Shown: piece by piece, positions 1 through 7,332 of the stretch
Layout: each line of letters opens with the position of its first letter
How positions within the stretch are numbered: position 1 is the first letter of the stretch
Assembly (NCBI GenBank): GCA_964392085.1
Contig: CAYMOV010000024.1
Coordinates: forward strand, 1-31,236
DNA from: CAYMOV01 sp964392085
GTDB taxonomy: Bacteria > Oederibacteriota > Muellerivitia > Muellerivitales > Muellerivitaceae
Direction of reading: 5' to 3'
DNA length: 31,236 nucleotides
Translations under genes and position numbers: made by a program
The notes under the pieces: generated by a model
Databases searched by the model: none
Told to the model about the DNA's origin: nothing
Seen by the model: only the letters and a program-made list of their open reading frames with translations

Positions 1-303
1 CTCATCCCGGACGACATGATCTCGACCGGGGGGTCGCTGGTGGAGGCCGTACAAGCCCTGGTACGGTTCGGGGCCAAGGACATCTATGCCTGCTGTACCC
101 ACGCCATCCTGTCCGGAAACGCGGTCGAAAAGCTCCAAAAAAGCGTCTTGAAAGAAGTCGTCGTCACCGATACCATCCCTCTCGCCCCGGAGAAGCGCTC
201 CGGGAAGATCAAGGTCCTGTCGGTGGCCCCCCTCCTCGGGGAAGCCATCAGCCGGATCCACAACGAGCAGTCCGTGACGTCGTTGTTCGAGGTTCATTCT
301 TAA
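1..303 (+). CDS. prs: Ribose-phosphate pyrophosphokinase, C-terminal part (5' truncated by window)
   Basis: This is the C-terminal 100 residues of PRPP synthetase, which makes 5-phosphoribosyl-1-pyrophosphate from ribose 5-phosphate and ATP in the cytoplasm. The frame is open from base 1 and ends at TAA 301-303. The PRPP-binding loop is visible at once (DDMISTGGS; the family usually has DDMIDTGGT), followed by the conserved C-terminal pattern THAILSG, then VVVTDTIPL, KIKVLSVAPLLGEAI and a final HNEQSVTSLFE. The window begins inside the gene, so the start and ATP-binding parts are missing. The order prs-rplY-pth is a common bacterial arrangement and supports all three calls. Identification is firm. 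Confidence 0.95.
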   Translation, partial: LIPDDMISTGGSLVEAVQALVRFGAKDIYACCTHAILSGNAVEKLQKSVLKEVVVTDTIPLAPEKRSGKIKVLSVAPLLGEAISRIHNEQSVTSLFEVHS

Positions 304-505
304 AAATAACTTCGGCCGCCTTTTTTGAAAGTAGGTACCCTCGTCCTGTTTTATACGCGGCATTGAGCCGCGATGGGAAACGAGGGGCGCATCCCAACCC
401 ATGCGGGGTTGGGGTCTCCGATGATAAAGGAAGCTCCGTGGCCGGGGCGTCTCACCCAGGGAGTTTTGCGGAGCGTCTCCCCCACCTGAAACAGGAGAAC
501 GTTCC
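304..505 (+). promoter_or_regulatory. Structured leader between prs and rplY with two strong hairpins
   Basis: These 202 non-coding bases hold two perfect or nearly perfect hairpins. The first is CGCGGC (356-361) with GCCGCG (367-372) around a 5-base loop. The second is ATCCCAACCC (391-400) with GGGTTGGGGT (406-415), ten pairs including one G-T, around a 5-base loop. Further down CTCCG (434-438) can pair with CGGAG (469-473), or alternatively GGAG (470-473) with CTCC (477-480). Neither large hairpin is followed by a T-run, so they do not look like terminators. TTTATAC just before the first hairpin could be a weak -10. Control of the ribosomal-protein gene through its leader is known in other bacteria; here it is only inferred. 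Confidence 0.4.
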
Positions 506-1258
506 ATGAAGCAGCTTCCCCTCGCCGTCCAAGCCCGTCCCGCCGAGAAAAAGGGCACGTCCAACTCCAGGCGCATGCGCCGCCAGGGCCTCGTCCCCGC
601 GGAGATCTACGGCCCGGACCAGTCCAACCTTTCCGTCACCCTCCAAGAGAAGGAATTCACCCGCCTGATCGCCTCCCTCAAGGGTGAGAGCGTCCTTTTC
701 TCCCTGCAGGTCGAGAACGGCCCGGCGGAACCCATCCTGGCCATGGTCAAGGAAATCCAGTACGGCCGCATGGACCACAGCATCCAGCATTGCGACTTCC
801 TCAAGGTGAAGATGGACCAGAAGATCCGGGTCCGCGTGCCCCTGCGCGTCATCAACGTCGACCAGTGCGTGGGCGTGAAGGCGAACGGGAACCTCCAGCA
901 TTTCCTCCGGGCCATCGAGCTCTATTGCCTCCCCACCCAGGTGCCCGTGGCCCTGGAGGTCGACGCCGCCCCCCTGGAGATCGGCGCCAGCCTGCACGTT
1001 TCCGACCTGAAGGTCCCTGAAGGCGTCAAGATCGTGACGCCCTCGATGACCGTCGTGGTCATGGTGGCCGAGCAGGCCGCCGAGGAGAAGGTCGCCGAAG
1101 TGGTCGCCGCGACCGCCGAGGGCGCCGCTCCCGTCGCCGGTGGAACCGACGCCGCCGGTGCCGCCGCCGGGGAACCCGAGGTCATCACCGCGAAGAAGAA
1201 GGACGGCGAGGCCGCCGCCCCAGCCCCCGCCGCGGGCAAGAAAGCCGACAAGAAGTAA
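506..1258 (+). CDS. rplY: 50S ribosomal protein L25, CTC (long) form
   Basis: A 250-residue L25/TL5/CTC protein, which binds 5S rRNA in the large subunit. Residues 1-95 form the L25 N-terminal domain (KKGTSNSRRMRRQG, then VPAEIYG, which replaces the common VPAVVYG, and later the IQYGRMDHSIQHCDF stretch). Residues 96-190 match the TL5-type C-terminal beta domain (VPLRVINVDQCVGVKANGN, then VSDLKVPEGVKI). The last 60 residues are a low-complexity Ala/Glu/Pro/Lys tail, as is common in long CTC proteins. The ATG has a good ribosome binding site, AGGAGA at 491-496. The stop lies six bases before pth, so both are probably co-transcribed. Long forms are often called Ctc/general stress protein. Confidence 0.95.
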   Translation: MKQLPLAVQARPAEKKGTSNSRRMRRQGLVPAEIYGPDQSNLSVTLQEKEFTRLIASLKGESVLFSLQVENGPAEPILAMVKEIQYGRMDHSIQHCDFLKVKMDQKIRVRVPLRVINVDQCVGVKANGNLQHFLRAIELYCLPTQVPVALEVDAAPLEIGASLHVSDLKVPEGVKIVTPSMTVVVMVAEQAAEEKVAEVVAATAEGAAPVAGGTDAAGAAAGEPEVITAKKKDGEAAAPAPAAGKKADKK

Positions 1259-1264
1259 ACGGCC

Positions 1265-1876
1265 GTGGGAGGCGAATCCTCCTCGTCCCGGTGGGTGGTG
1301 GCGGGCCTGGGCAATCCGGGCCCGTCCTACGCCGGCACCCGGCACAATGTCGGGTTCCGCGCGGTGGAACTCCTCGCCCGCCGTTGGGGCGTCCCGCTCC
1401 GGGAAAAGGACGGCCTGGCCTGGGGGTCCGCCGCGAACGGCGGACTCACGGCCTACCTGGCTTTTCCCCTCACCTTCATGAACCGATCGGGCGAGCCCTT
1501 GGCGCCCTTCGTCCAATACCGAAACATCCCCCTGGACCATGTGCTCGTGGTGGTGGACGACCTCGACCTGCCCCCCGGCCGGCTCCGGCTCCGGGCCTCG
1601 GGCACCTCGGGGGGGCATCACGGGTTGGATTCGCTGATCGCCTGCCTGGGGACCGAGGGTTTTCCGCGGATCCGGATCGGGGTGGGGAAACCGCCCTCGC
1701 CCGGGTTGGGGGCCGATTGGGTGCTGTCGGGTTTTCCGCCGGAGGACCGCCCGCGGGTCGAAGCTTCCCTGGAGGCGGCCGCTGACGGGGTGGAAATGGT
1801 CCTGGAAAAGGGTATCGGGACCGCCCAGGCGTTCCTCAATGGATGGGCGCCGCAGGAACCGAACGGTCCAGGATGA
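1265..1876 (+). CDS. pth: Peptidyl-tRNA hydrolase
   Basis: A 203-residue Pth, which releases peptides from prematurely dissociated peptidyl-tRNA so that the tRNA can be reused. Family signatures are clear: GLGNPGPSYAGTRHNVG near the N-terminus with catalytic His at about residue 27, FMNRSG with the substrate-binding Asn, and VVVDDLDLPPGRLRLR with the catalytic-dyad Asp near residue 98. At the position where most homologues have GGHNG (Asn114 in E. coli) this protein has GGHHG (His119). The start is GTG 1265, six bases after the rplY stop; a few extra residues (MGGESSSSRW) precede the usual family start, so a slightly later GTG is possible. Its TGA lies four bases before the next start. Confidence 0.95.
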   Translation: MGGESSSSRWVVAGLGNPGPSYAGTRHNVGFRAVELLARRWGVPLREKDGLAWGSAANGGLTAYLAFPLTFMNRSGEPLAPFVQYRNIPLDHVLVVVDDLDLPPGRLRLRASGTSGGHHGLDSLIACLGTEGFPRIRIGVGKPPSPGLGADWVLSGFPPEDRPRVEASLEAAADGVEMVLEKGIGTAQAFLNGWAPQEPNGPG

Positions 1877-1880
1877 ACCA

Positions 1881-2300
1881 TTGAAAAAGCCAGCTTGGAC
1901 CCCCCAAGAGAAGAAGGTCGCGGTCTTCACGGCCGTTTGCGCCCTGGTGGGGTTGGCGGTTCTCGGGGCTCGTTTAATACCAGGACCTGAAAAAAACCCT
2001 GTGGCGTCGGCGCAGAAGCCTGTGAACCGCACTCCCTTCAAGGTGTACCCCACCCTGTCGTTGGCCCGGAAGGTCCTGGACATCAACCGAGCCACCGAAA
2101 GGCAATTGGGCGGCGCCCCCGGAATGAATCCCGCCCTCGCCCACGCGGTGGTGGAATACCGGGCCGCCCACGGGCCGTTCCGTTCGATGGGGGAGATCCG
2201 GATGCTGGAGGGGAACATCAGTCCACAGCGCTTGGAGTTCATCGAGCAATACGTGCAGGTCCAACCGACGACCCATCCTACTGAACTGGAGACCCCGTGA
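1881..2300 (+). CDS. ComEA-like helix-hairpin-helix membrane protein
   Basis: A 139-residue protein with an N-terminal membrane anchor (about residues 13-34, VAVFTAVCALVGLAVLGARL), a linker, and a ComEA/T2SS-K-like helix-hairpin-helix domain at about 66-125 (LDINRATERQL ... VVEYRAAHGPFRSMGEI). ComEA binds incoming DNA at the cell surface and hands it to ComEC, a gene that also occurs in this window (7333-9819). Both hairpin turns are degenerate: GIG is replaced by GMN and by GNIS, so DNA binding is doubtful. I prefer TTG 1881 as start because AGGATG (1870-1875) lies just upstream; ATG 1839 would add 14 charged residues inside pth. Its TGA overlaps the next gene's ATG by one base. Confidence 0.75.
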   Translation: MKKPAWTPQEKKVAVFTAVCALVGLAVLGARLIPGPEKNPVASAQKPVNRTPFKVYPTLSLARKVLDINRATERQLGGAPGMNPALAHAVVEYRAAHGPFRSMGEIRMLEGNISPQRLEFIEQYVQVQPTTHPTELETP

Positions 2301-4599
2301 TGAAACGCATCTTCAAACTTGACGGCGATTGGACCTTCCGGCGGCTCTCCGAATCCACCGTGGACGCTTTGGCGATCCCCCCGAAGAAAACCGGCGAGCG
2401 GAAGATCAAGGTGCCCGCCAACTGGTACCTGGAGGGCGAGGACTTCGCCGGCAGCGCGATGTACCGGCGATCCTTCCCGGCGCCCCAGCTCTTGCCGGGC
2501 CAGGCGGCCTTCCTGCGGATCAAGGGGTCCGATTATTTCACCACGGTGCGGTTGAACGGCCGCCTGTACGGCCGGCACGAGGGCTATTTCCAGACCTTCG
2601 ACCTGGATGTGACCGACAGCTTGGGCGCGATGAACCTCCTCGACGTGGTGGTGGCCGCCCCGAAGGAAAACCAAAAGATCTGGCCCCATGAGAAGACCCT
2701 GGTGAAGGGCATCTTCAACCACCACGACGCCCGGCCCGGGAGTTGGGACAAGGCGCGCGGCCAGGACGGCAACACGGGCGGCCTTTGGGGCGGAGTGGAA
2801 CTGGTGGTGGCCTCCGGGGTCCTGGTCCGGAGTGTCCGGGTGACTCCCGTGATCCTGAAGAACGGCAGCGCGGTGGCGCAACTACGCCTCGACCTGTTGA
2901 ACCTGGGGGACCCCGGCGAGTATGACCTGGAGGCCCTTTTCCAGGGCTGGAACTTCAAGGCCCCCGCCGAGAAGTCCACCCGCCTGCGCTTGTACCTGCC
3001 CCAGGGCGCGTCCCAAGCCGTGCTGGCCCACACCTTCAAGAAACCCCGTCTCTGGTCCACCTGGGACCAGGGCCACCCCCACCTCTACAACGCGAAACTG
3101 AAGGTTCGGGAAGTGGCCACGGGCCGCGAGGTCGGGTCCGAAGAGGCGAGGTTCGGCCTCCGGGACATCCGCGTGACGCCCGAATGGGAGTTTTTCCTGA
3201 ACGGCCGAAAGTTCTTCCCCCGGGGATCGAACCTGATCCCCACCCAGTACCTGTCGGAATACGGCTCGAAGGAGGCCCGCCGCGACGTCGACTTGATCCG
3301 GGGGGCCCACCTCAACACCATAAGGGTCCACGCCCACGTCAACCGGCGGGAATTCTACGACGCCTGCGACGAGGCCGGGATCATGGTGTGGCAGGACTTC
3401 GCCCTGCAATGGAGCTACGAGCGGTCCGACGCCTTCACGCAGAACGCCTGCCTGCAGATCAAGGACATGGTGCGGCAGTTCTACAACCACCCCTCGATCA
3501 CGGTCTGGTGTTGCCACAACGAGCCCTCGGTGAACCGGGAGGAGCTCGACCCGGTCCTGTGGAAGGCCGTCTCCGAGGAGGATTCCAGCCGGTTCGTGGA
3601 CACCGCCAGCGATTTCCGCTACCACCCCTACCCGGGCTGGTATTGGAGCGACAAGGTCACGAAGGACAACTTCGGGTCCCTCGGAAGCAACCTGAATTTC
3701 ATCTCCGAGTTCGGGGCCCAGGCCCTGCCGGACGTGGCGGCCCTGAGGAAGATGTTCAAGGCTAAGGACCTTTGGCCGCCCAATTGGAAGGAATGGGCAT
3801 TCCGGGACTTCCAATTCGTCCAGACCTTCAATGTCGCCGGGGTGCCCTTGGGCCGGAACCTCAAGGAATTCGTGGCCAACAGCCAGGATTATCAGGCCCG
3901 CCTGGTGAAGGACTACCTGGAGTCCTGCCGGATCAAGAAATACAAGCCCGTGAACGGGGTCTTCCACTTCATGTTCGCCGACTGCTGGCCCGCCATCACT
4001 TGGTCGGTGCTGGACTACCACCGGACCCCGAAAAAGGGCTACTTTGCCCTGAAGGCCGCCTGCCAACCGCTCCTTCCGATCTGGCGCAACCCCGTGCCGC
4101 GGTTCAACCCCGGGGACAAGCTGAACTGGGGCGGGCGTTTCCTCAAGGACCTGGTGGTGGTGAACGATTATCCGCGCGAATTCCGCAACCTGAGGGTGGT
4201 CCTGACCGTCCAGGATTCCAGGGGCAAGGTCCTCCGGACCGAGAAACGGACCTGCGACATCCGGCCCGATTCGGTGGAACGGCCCTTCGACAACTTCGAC
4301 CATCACGGCGACGGGTCGAAGCCGCTCCTGGCCCCCGAGAAGGGGCCCTTGGGCGACTACGTCGTGAAGGTCAAGATGTTCCAGGGCTCCAAGCTCCTGG
4401 CGGAGAACTCCGACACGCTTTCGGTGGTGGCCAAGAANNNNNNNNNNNNNNNNNNNNNNNNNNNNNNNNNNNNNNNNNNNNNNNNNNNNNNNNNNNNNNN
4501 NNNNNNNNNNNNNNNNNNNNNNNNNNNNNNNNNNNNNAGGGCTCCAAGCTCCTGGCGGAGAACTCCGACACGCTTTCGGTGGTGGCCAAGAAACCTTAA
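2300..4599 (+). CDS. Glycoside hydrolase family 2 (beta-mannosidase/beta-galactosidase-like), interrupted by an assembly gap
   Basis: A retaining exo-glycosidase with the GH2 domain order: N-terminal jelly roll (about residues 1-180), Ig-like domain (185-290), TIM barrel (about 290-600) and C-terminal Ig-like part. The acid/base Glu is E408 in HNEPS, and the nucleophile is probably E470 in ISEFGAQ. VWQDF before the acid/base resembles the beta-mannosidase/exo-glucosaminidase branch more than LacZ, but the sugar cannot be assigned. No signal peptide is seen, so the enzyme is probably cytoplasmic. GGAG (2288-2291) favours ATG 2300 over GTG 2297; it overlaps the previous stop (TGATG). After 4437 the gene runs into 100 Ns. 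The 55 bases before the gap recur directly after it, so joining them gives a 715-residue protein ending SVVAKKP at TAA 4597-4599. Confidence 0.9.
4383..4592. other. Scaffold gap (100 N) flanked by an identical 55-base overlap
   Basis: Bases 4438-4537 are exactly 100 Ns. The 55 bases before them (4383-4437) are identical to the 55 bases after them (4538-4592), flush against both edges of the gap. This is what is left when two contigs sharing an overlap are scaffolded rather than merged. Removing one copy plus the Ns (155 bases) restores a single continuous GH2 reading frame with a stop. I therefore read it as an assembly artefact and not a biological repeat. Confidence 0.93.
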
Positions 4600-4621
4600 G
4601 TAAATTAACCACGGAGGACTC

Positions 4622-4689
4622 GTCCCGCACTCAATGAGGCATTTAATGAATGCGGGACAGCCCCACCTTCCATATCATGGAAAGATGGG
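4622..4689. repeat. REP-like double-hairpin element, copy 1
   Basis: Two hairpins in a row. GTCCCGCA (4622-4629) pairs with TGCGGGAC (4651-4658) around a loop that is itself partly symmetrical. CCCA (4662-4665) plus TTCCAT (4668-4673) pair with ATGGAA (4677-4682) plus TGGG (4686-4689). The same pair of hairpins occurs in the opposite orientation at 14100-14170. Partial arms of a different repeat surround this copy: AACCACGGAGG near 4608 and CCTCCG/CATGGTT between 4749 and 4778. The rest of the gap between the GH2 gene and 4817 shows nothing else. Element type is inferred from the two copies in this window. Confidence 0.7.
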
Positions 4690-4816
4690 CGGGTGCGGGG
4701 GGCACGGAGTTCATCAAAACAGACGAATTTGAATTAAGAAACTGTTTTCCTCCGAGACCTCCGCTTTCCCCATGGTTCAAATTGTCTTGTTGGCTTGAAT
4801 TTAATAAGGGGGGGCG

Positions 4817-6406
4817 ATGAAGACGACTCTTCGGCTTTCATGGGCCCTCGGCGCCGTCCTCCTCTCTTGTGCCTTTCCGGCCCGGGCCGGCGTCCAGGTC
4901 CTCAAGGAAGTGCCCTCCACCTATGTCTACCCCGTGGACGGCCACATCCCCTTCAACATCCACCGGGGCACGCCTACCCTGCTTGCCCTCATGCTCCCCG
5001 GCGCCTCCTTCAACAACCCCCAGGGCGTGGCCTGCGCCCTACTGAAAAGCACGGACAACCCCAAGGACCCCCTCGACGACGTGGAGATCACGGTGCTCGG
5101 CCTCAATTCGGGCGCGGGCGAGCTGTTCTACAACGTGGGGCTCCGCAACGTCCGCCGGATGGGAAGCTCCGGTCGGGGCCTGAACCAGTTCCAGGACCCC
5201 CTCAGCGTGGCCCTGCACCCCTCGGGCGACGCGGCGGTGGCCGACACCGGCAACCACCGGATCGTCCTGCTCAAGCACGACGGCTACCGGTTGTCCTGGG
5301 TGAAGACACTGGGAGGGCGGGGGTCCGGCCCGGGCCAGTTCCAGTTTCCCACGGGCGTGGCCTACGACAGCGCGGGCGACCTATACGTGGCCGACCGGGG
5401 AAACAACCGAATCCAGGTGCGGGACCGCAACGGCGTATGGGGCGTCCTGCCGATCGAGGGCTTGTCGGGGCCCACGGCCCTGGCGGTGGTCGACCACGCC
5501 GAACCCTGGACTTTCTTCACGACGGGCCCCTACAGCGACCGGATCGCGGTGGTGGACCGGGACGGCACCCGGGTCCAGACCTTCTCCTTGGCCGGCGCGC
5601 CGCTCGCCTTCTTGACCGCCGAGGCCGCGGGGGACCCGCCGTTCCACTTGACGGCCTGCGCCTTCGATTATTACGGGCACTTGGTGGCCACCGATGACCG
5701 CCATTCCTGTCTCCGCAAGCTCGACCGCGACCTGAAACCCCTGGCCCTCTTCGGGACCTACGGCGACGGGGACTACCAGTTCCGCGCCCCCCGGGGCATC
5801 TGCCTGAATAAGCAGTTGGGGCAGATCGTGGTCTCCGAGGAGGAGAGCGTGCAGTACCTTTGGGTGGGGGCCGATGCCCTCAACCTTCGCGCGATCCCCA
5901 TCGATAACGGCACGGCCTTCCGGTTCTACCTGACGGAACCGGCCTATGTGTCCGGCGTGATCCTCGGGCCCGACGGGGCCCAGTTGGCCGAGGTCGCCAA
6001 GGATTCCCAGCTCGACGAACGGGAGAGGGCCCTGTCCTGGATCCCCCCCCCGGGCACCGCCAAGGGCGCCTACCGCCTGCGGTTGACCGTGATGGCCACC
6101 TATTCGTCCCGGGACCGGCTGGCCAAGGTGGAGACCCTGGACTTCAACTACGTCGGGCCGACGAAACGGGGATCCGCCCCGGCCGAGGTGATCATCGCCC
6201 CGGCGGCGCCGACTTCCACACCCACGGCCCTCACGGCGCCCGCCCCGACCCCGACCCTGCCCTATCGGACCTTGGGCGAGGCGTTGCGCGAGTCCCGGGC
6301 GGAGCGTGGCCTGCACGACATCCCCTTGCCCACGCCGGTGCCCGACGACTCGCCGGTCCCGGCCGTTTCCCCCTTGCCCACTCAGGTGCCGACGCCGGTC
6401 CCTTGA
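4817..6406 (+). CDS. Exported NHL-repeat beta-propeller protein with Pro/Thr-rich tail
   Basis: A 529-residue protein with a signal peptide (about residues 1-24, ending PARA), an NHL-type propeller at about 55-365, a beta-rich Ig-like part at about 370-455, and a Pro/Thr-rich tail ending in repeated PTPVP-type motifs. NHL blades are recognisable as VADTGNHRIVLL, GQFQFPTGVAYDSAGDLYVADRGNNRIQV and QFRAPRGICL. NHL propellers are binding scaffolds; no catalytic motif is visible. The protein is probably periplasmic or surface-exposed, and the tail could cross or contact the cell wall. The ATG follows a G-rich site (AAGGGGGGGCG). It stands alone after a repeat-filled gap, followed 36 bases later by another exported protein. 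The ligand is unknown. Confidence 0.8.
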   Translation: MKTTLRLSWALGAVLLSCAFPARAGVQVLKEVPSTYVYPVDGHIPFNIHRGTPTLLALMLPGASFNNPQGVACALLKSTDNPKDPLDDVEITVLGLNSGAGELFYNVGLRNVRRMGSSGRGLNQFQDPLSVALHPSGDAAVADTGNHRIVLLKHDGYRLSWVKTLGGRGSGPGQFQFPTGVAYDSAGDLYVADRGNNRIQVRDRNGVWGVLPIEGLSGPTALAVVDHAEPWTFFTTGPYSDRIAVVDRDGTRVQTFSLAGAPLAFLTAEAAGDPPFHLTACAFDYYGHLVATDDRHSCLRKLDRDLKPLALFGTYGDGDYQFRAPRGICLNKQLGQIVVSEEESVQYLWVGADALNLRAIPIDNGTAFRFYLTEPAYVSGVILGPDGAQLAEVAKDSQLDERERALSWIPPPGTAKGAYRLRLTVMATYSSRDRLAKVETLDFNYVGPTKRGSAPAEVIIAPAAPTSTPTALTAPAPTPTLPYRTLGEALRESRAERGLHDIPLPTPVPDDSPVPAVSPLPTQVPTPVP

Positions 6407-6433
6407 GCTTTCCGGCGGGGAGCTGTTTATAAT
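6403..6433 (+). promoter_or_regulatory. Candidate promoter for the LssY_C gene, close to its start codon
   Basis: A perfect -10 hexamer TATAAT lies at 6428-6433, with TTGAGC at 6403-6408 as a -35 candidate and a long 19-base spacer. Transcription would then begin near 6440, almost on the GTG/ATG pair at 6440/6443, and no Shine-Dalgarno sequence lies between. This suggests a leaderless or nearly leaderless mRNA. The TATAAT is certain; its use is inferred. Confidence 0.45.
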
Positions 6434-6442
6434 AAAACCGTG

Positions 6443-7204
6443 ATGCGATCCCCCGCCCAAACCCTTTGCCGGCTCCTTCTCGGCCTGCTCGTTTCATTTG
6501 CCGTTGTTCCGGGTCTCCAGGCCGGGCCGGTAGAACCCATGACCTGCCCCGATATGGACATGCTCATTCCGGCCGCAGACCTGGCGGACCTCCCGTCCCT
6601 CACCCTGGTCTCACGAAAGAAGGATGGAAGCCTCCGCGACCCCGTGAACCTGGTGTTGGTGGGCGACGGCGCGGCCGTGTCCCAGGCCCTGGTGGGGGCC
6701 GGGTGGGACCCGGCGGACCGACATGTTTTCGGGCATGTCCTCCACGAAGTGGCGGATGTGATGGATCACCGGAACTACAAGCGGGCGCCGGTCAGCCACT
6801 CCTACCTCTTCGGCCGGATCGAGGACATGGCCTTCGAGCAAGAGGTCGGGGGAAGCCCCAGGCGCCGCCACCATGTCCGCATTTGGAAGGCGCCCTTCCT
6901 GCTCCGGGGCGCCGAAGTCTGGATGGCCGCGGCCACTTATGACCGGACGATCCGGGTGTTCCCGCCGGACCACCGGACCGAACGGGACCTCGACGTCGAG
7001 CGGGACTACCTGGTGGCCACCCTGGAAACCTCGGAGTCAGTGCGGGAAACCCTTTGGATCCCCGGGTTCGACCCGACCGGCCTCAAAAACGCCACGAAAT
7101 ACCTGACGGACGGCCGGGTGGCCCTGCTACAGCTCAAGCCGGTTCCCACCCCCGGGTCCACCTCCCCGGCGCCGTCCCGCAAGGCCCGCCCCATGAAGCG
7201 CTGA
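6443..7204 (+). CDS. Exported protein with LssY_C-like domain
   Basis: About 253 residues, with a signal peptide (LCRLLLGLLVSFAVVPGLQA) and a domain that I recognise as LssY C-terminus-like: DPVNLVLVGDGAAVSQALVGAGW, then VSHSYLFGR, RRRHHVRIWKAPF and VWMAAATYDR. In LssY this domain follows a phosphatase-like membrane part; here it is alone and exported. Its biochemical role is not established. The C-terminus is a short Pro/Ser/Arg-rich tail. GTG 6440 directly precedes ATG 6443 and either could start translation; a TATAAT sits only seven bases upstream. It follows the NHL propeller gene by 36 bases, but its own promoter candidate argues for separate control. Confidence 0.7.
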   Translation: MRSPAQTLCRLLLGLLVSFAVVPGLQAGPVEPMTCPDMDMLIPAADLADLPSLTLVSRKKDGSLRDPVNLVLVGDGAAVSQALVGAGWDPADRHVFGHVLHEVADVMDHRNYKRAPVSHSYLFGRIEDMAFEQEVGGSPRRRHHVRIWKAPFLLRGAEVWMAAATYDRTIRVFPPDHRTERDLDVERDYLVATLETSESVRETLWIPGFDPTGLKNATKYLTDGRVALLQLKPVPTPGSTSPAPSRKARPMKR

Positions 7205-7332
7205 GGGGAGGTCAGGCCCGACCCGGCCGGAAGGCCCATCCAATGTCCCGCTTTATGTCCGGGCGCAATGAGCCCCCATTCCCGCAGGGGTTATCCTTCG
7301 CCTGACGGTATCCCGGTTCCCTTCGGCCCTTC

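Noticed and set aside
452..2881. Very long open frame on the - strand over rplY, pth and the HhH gene
   Set aside because: It is antisense to three recognisable genes; high GC at third positions keeps the opposite strand open. The translation is Gly/His/Arg/Val-rich without any domain.
4383..4592. Real tandem duplication within the GH2 gene
   Set aside because: The repeats are flush with a 100-N gap and exactly 55 bases long, and collapsing them restores the frame; an assembly artefact is the simpler reading.
4770..4790. tRNA T-loop-like GGTTCAAAT
   Set aside because: No flanking T-stem, anticodon arm or acceptor stem could be found; it is probably part of a repeat arm.
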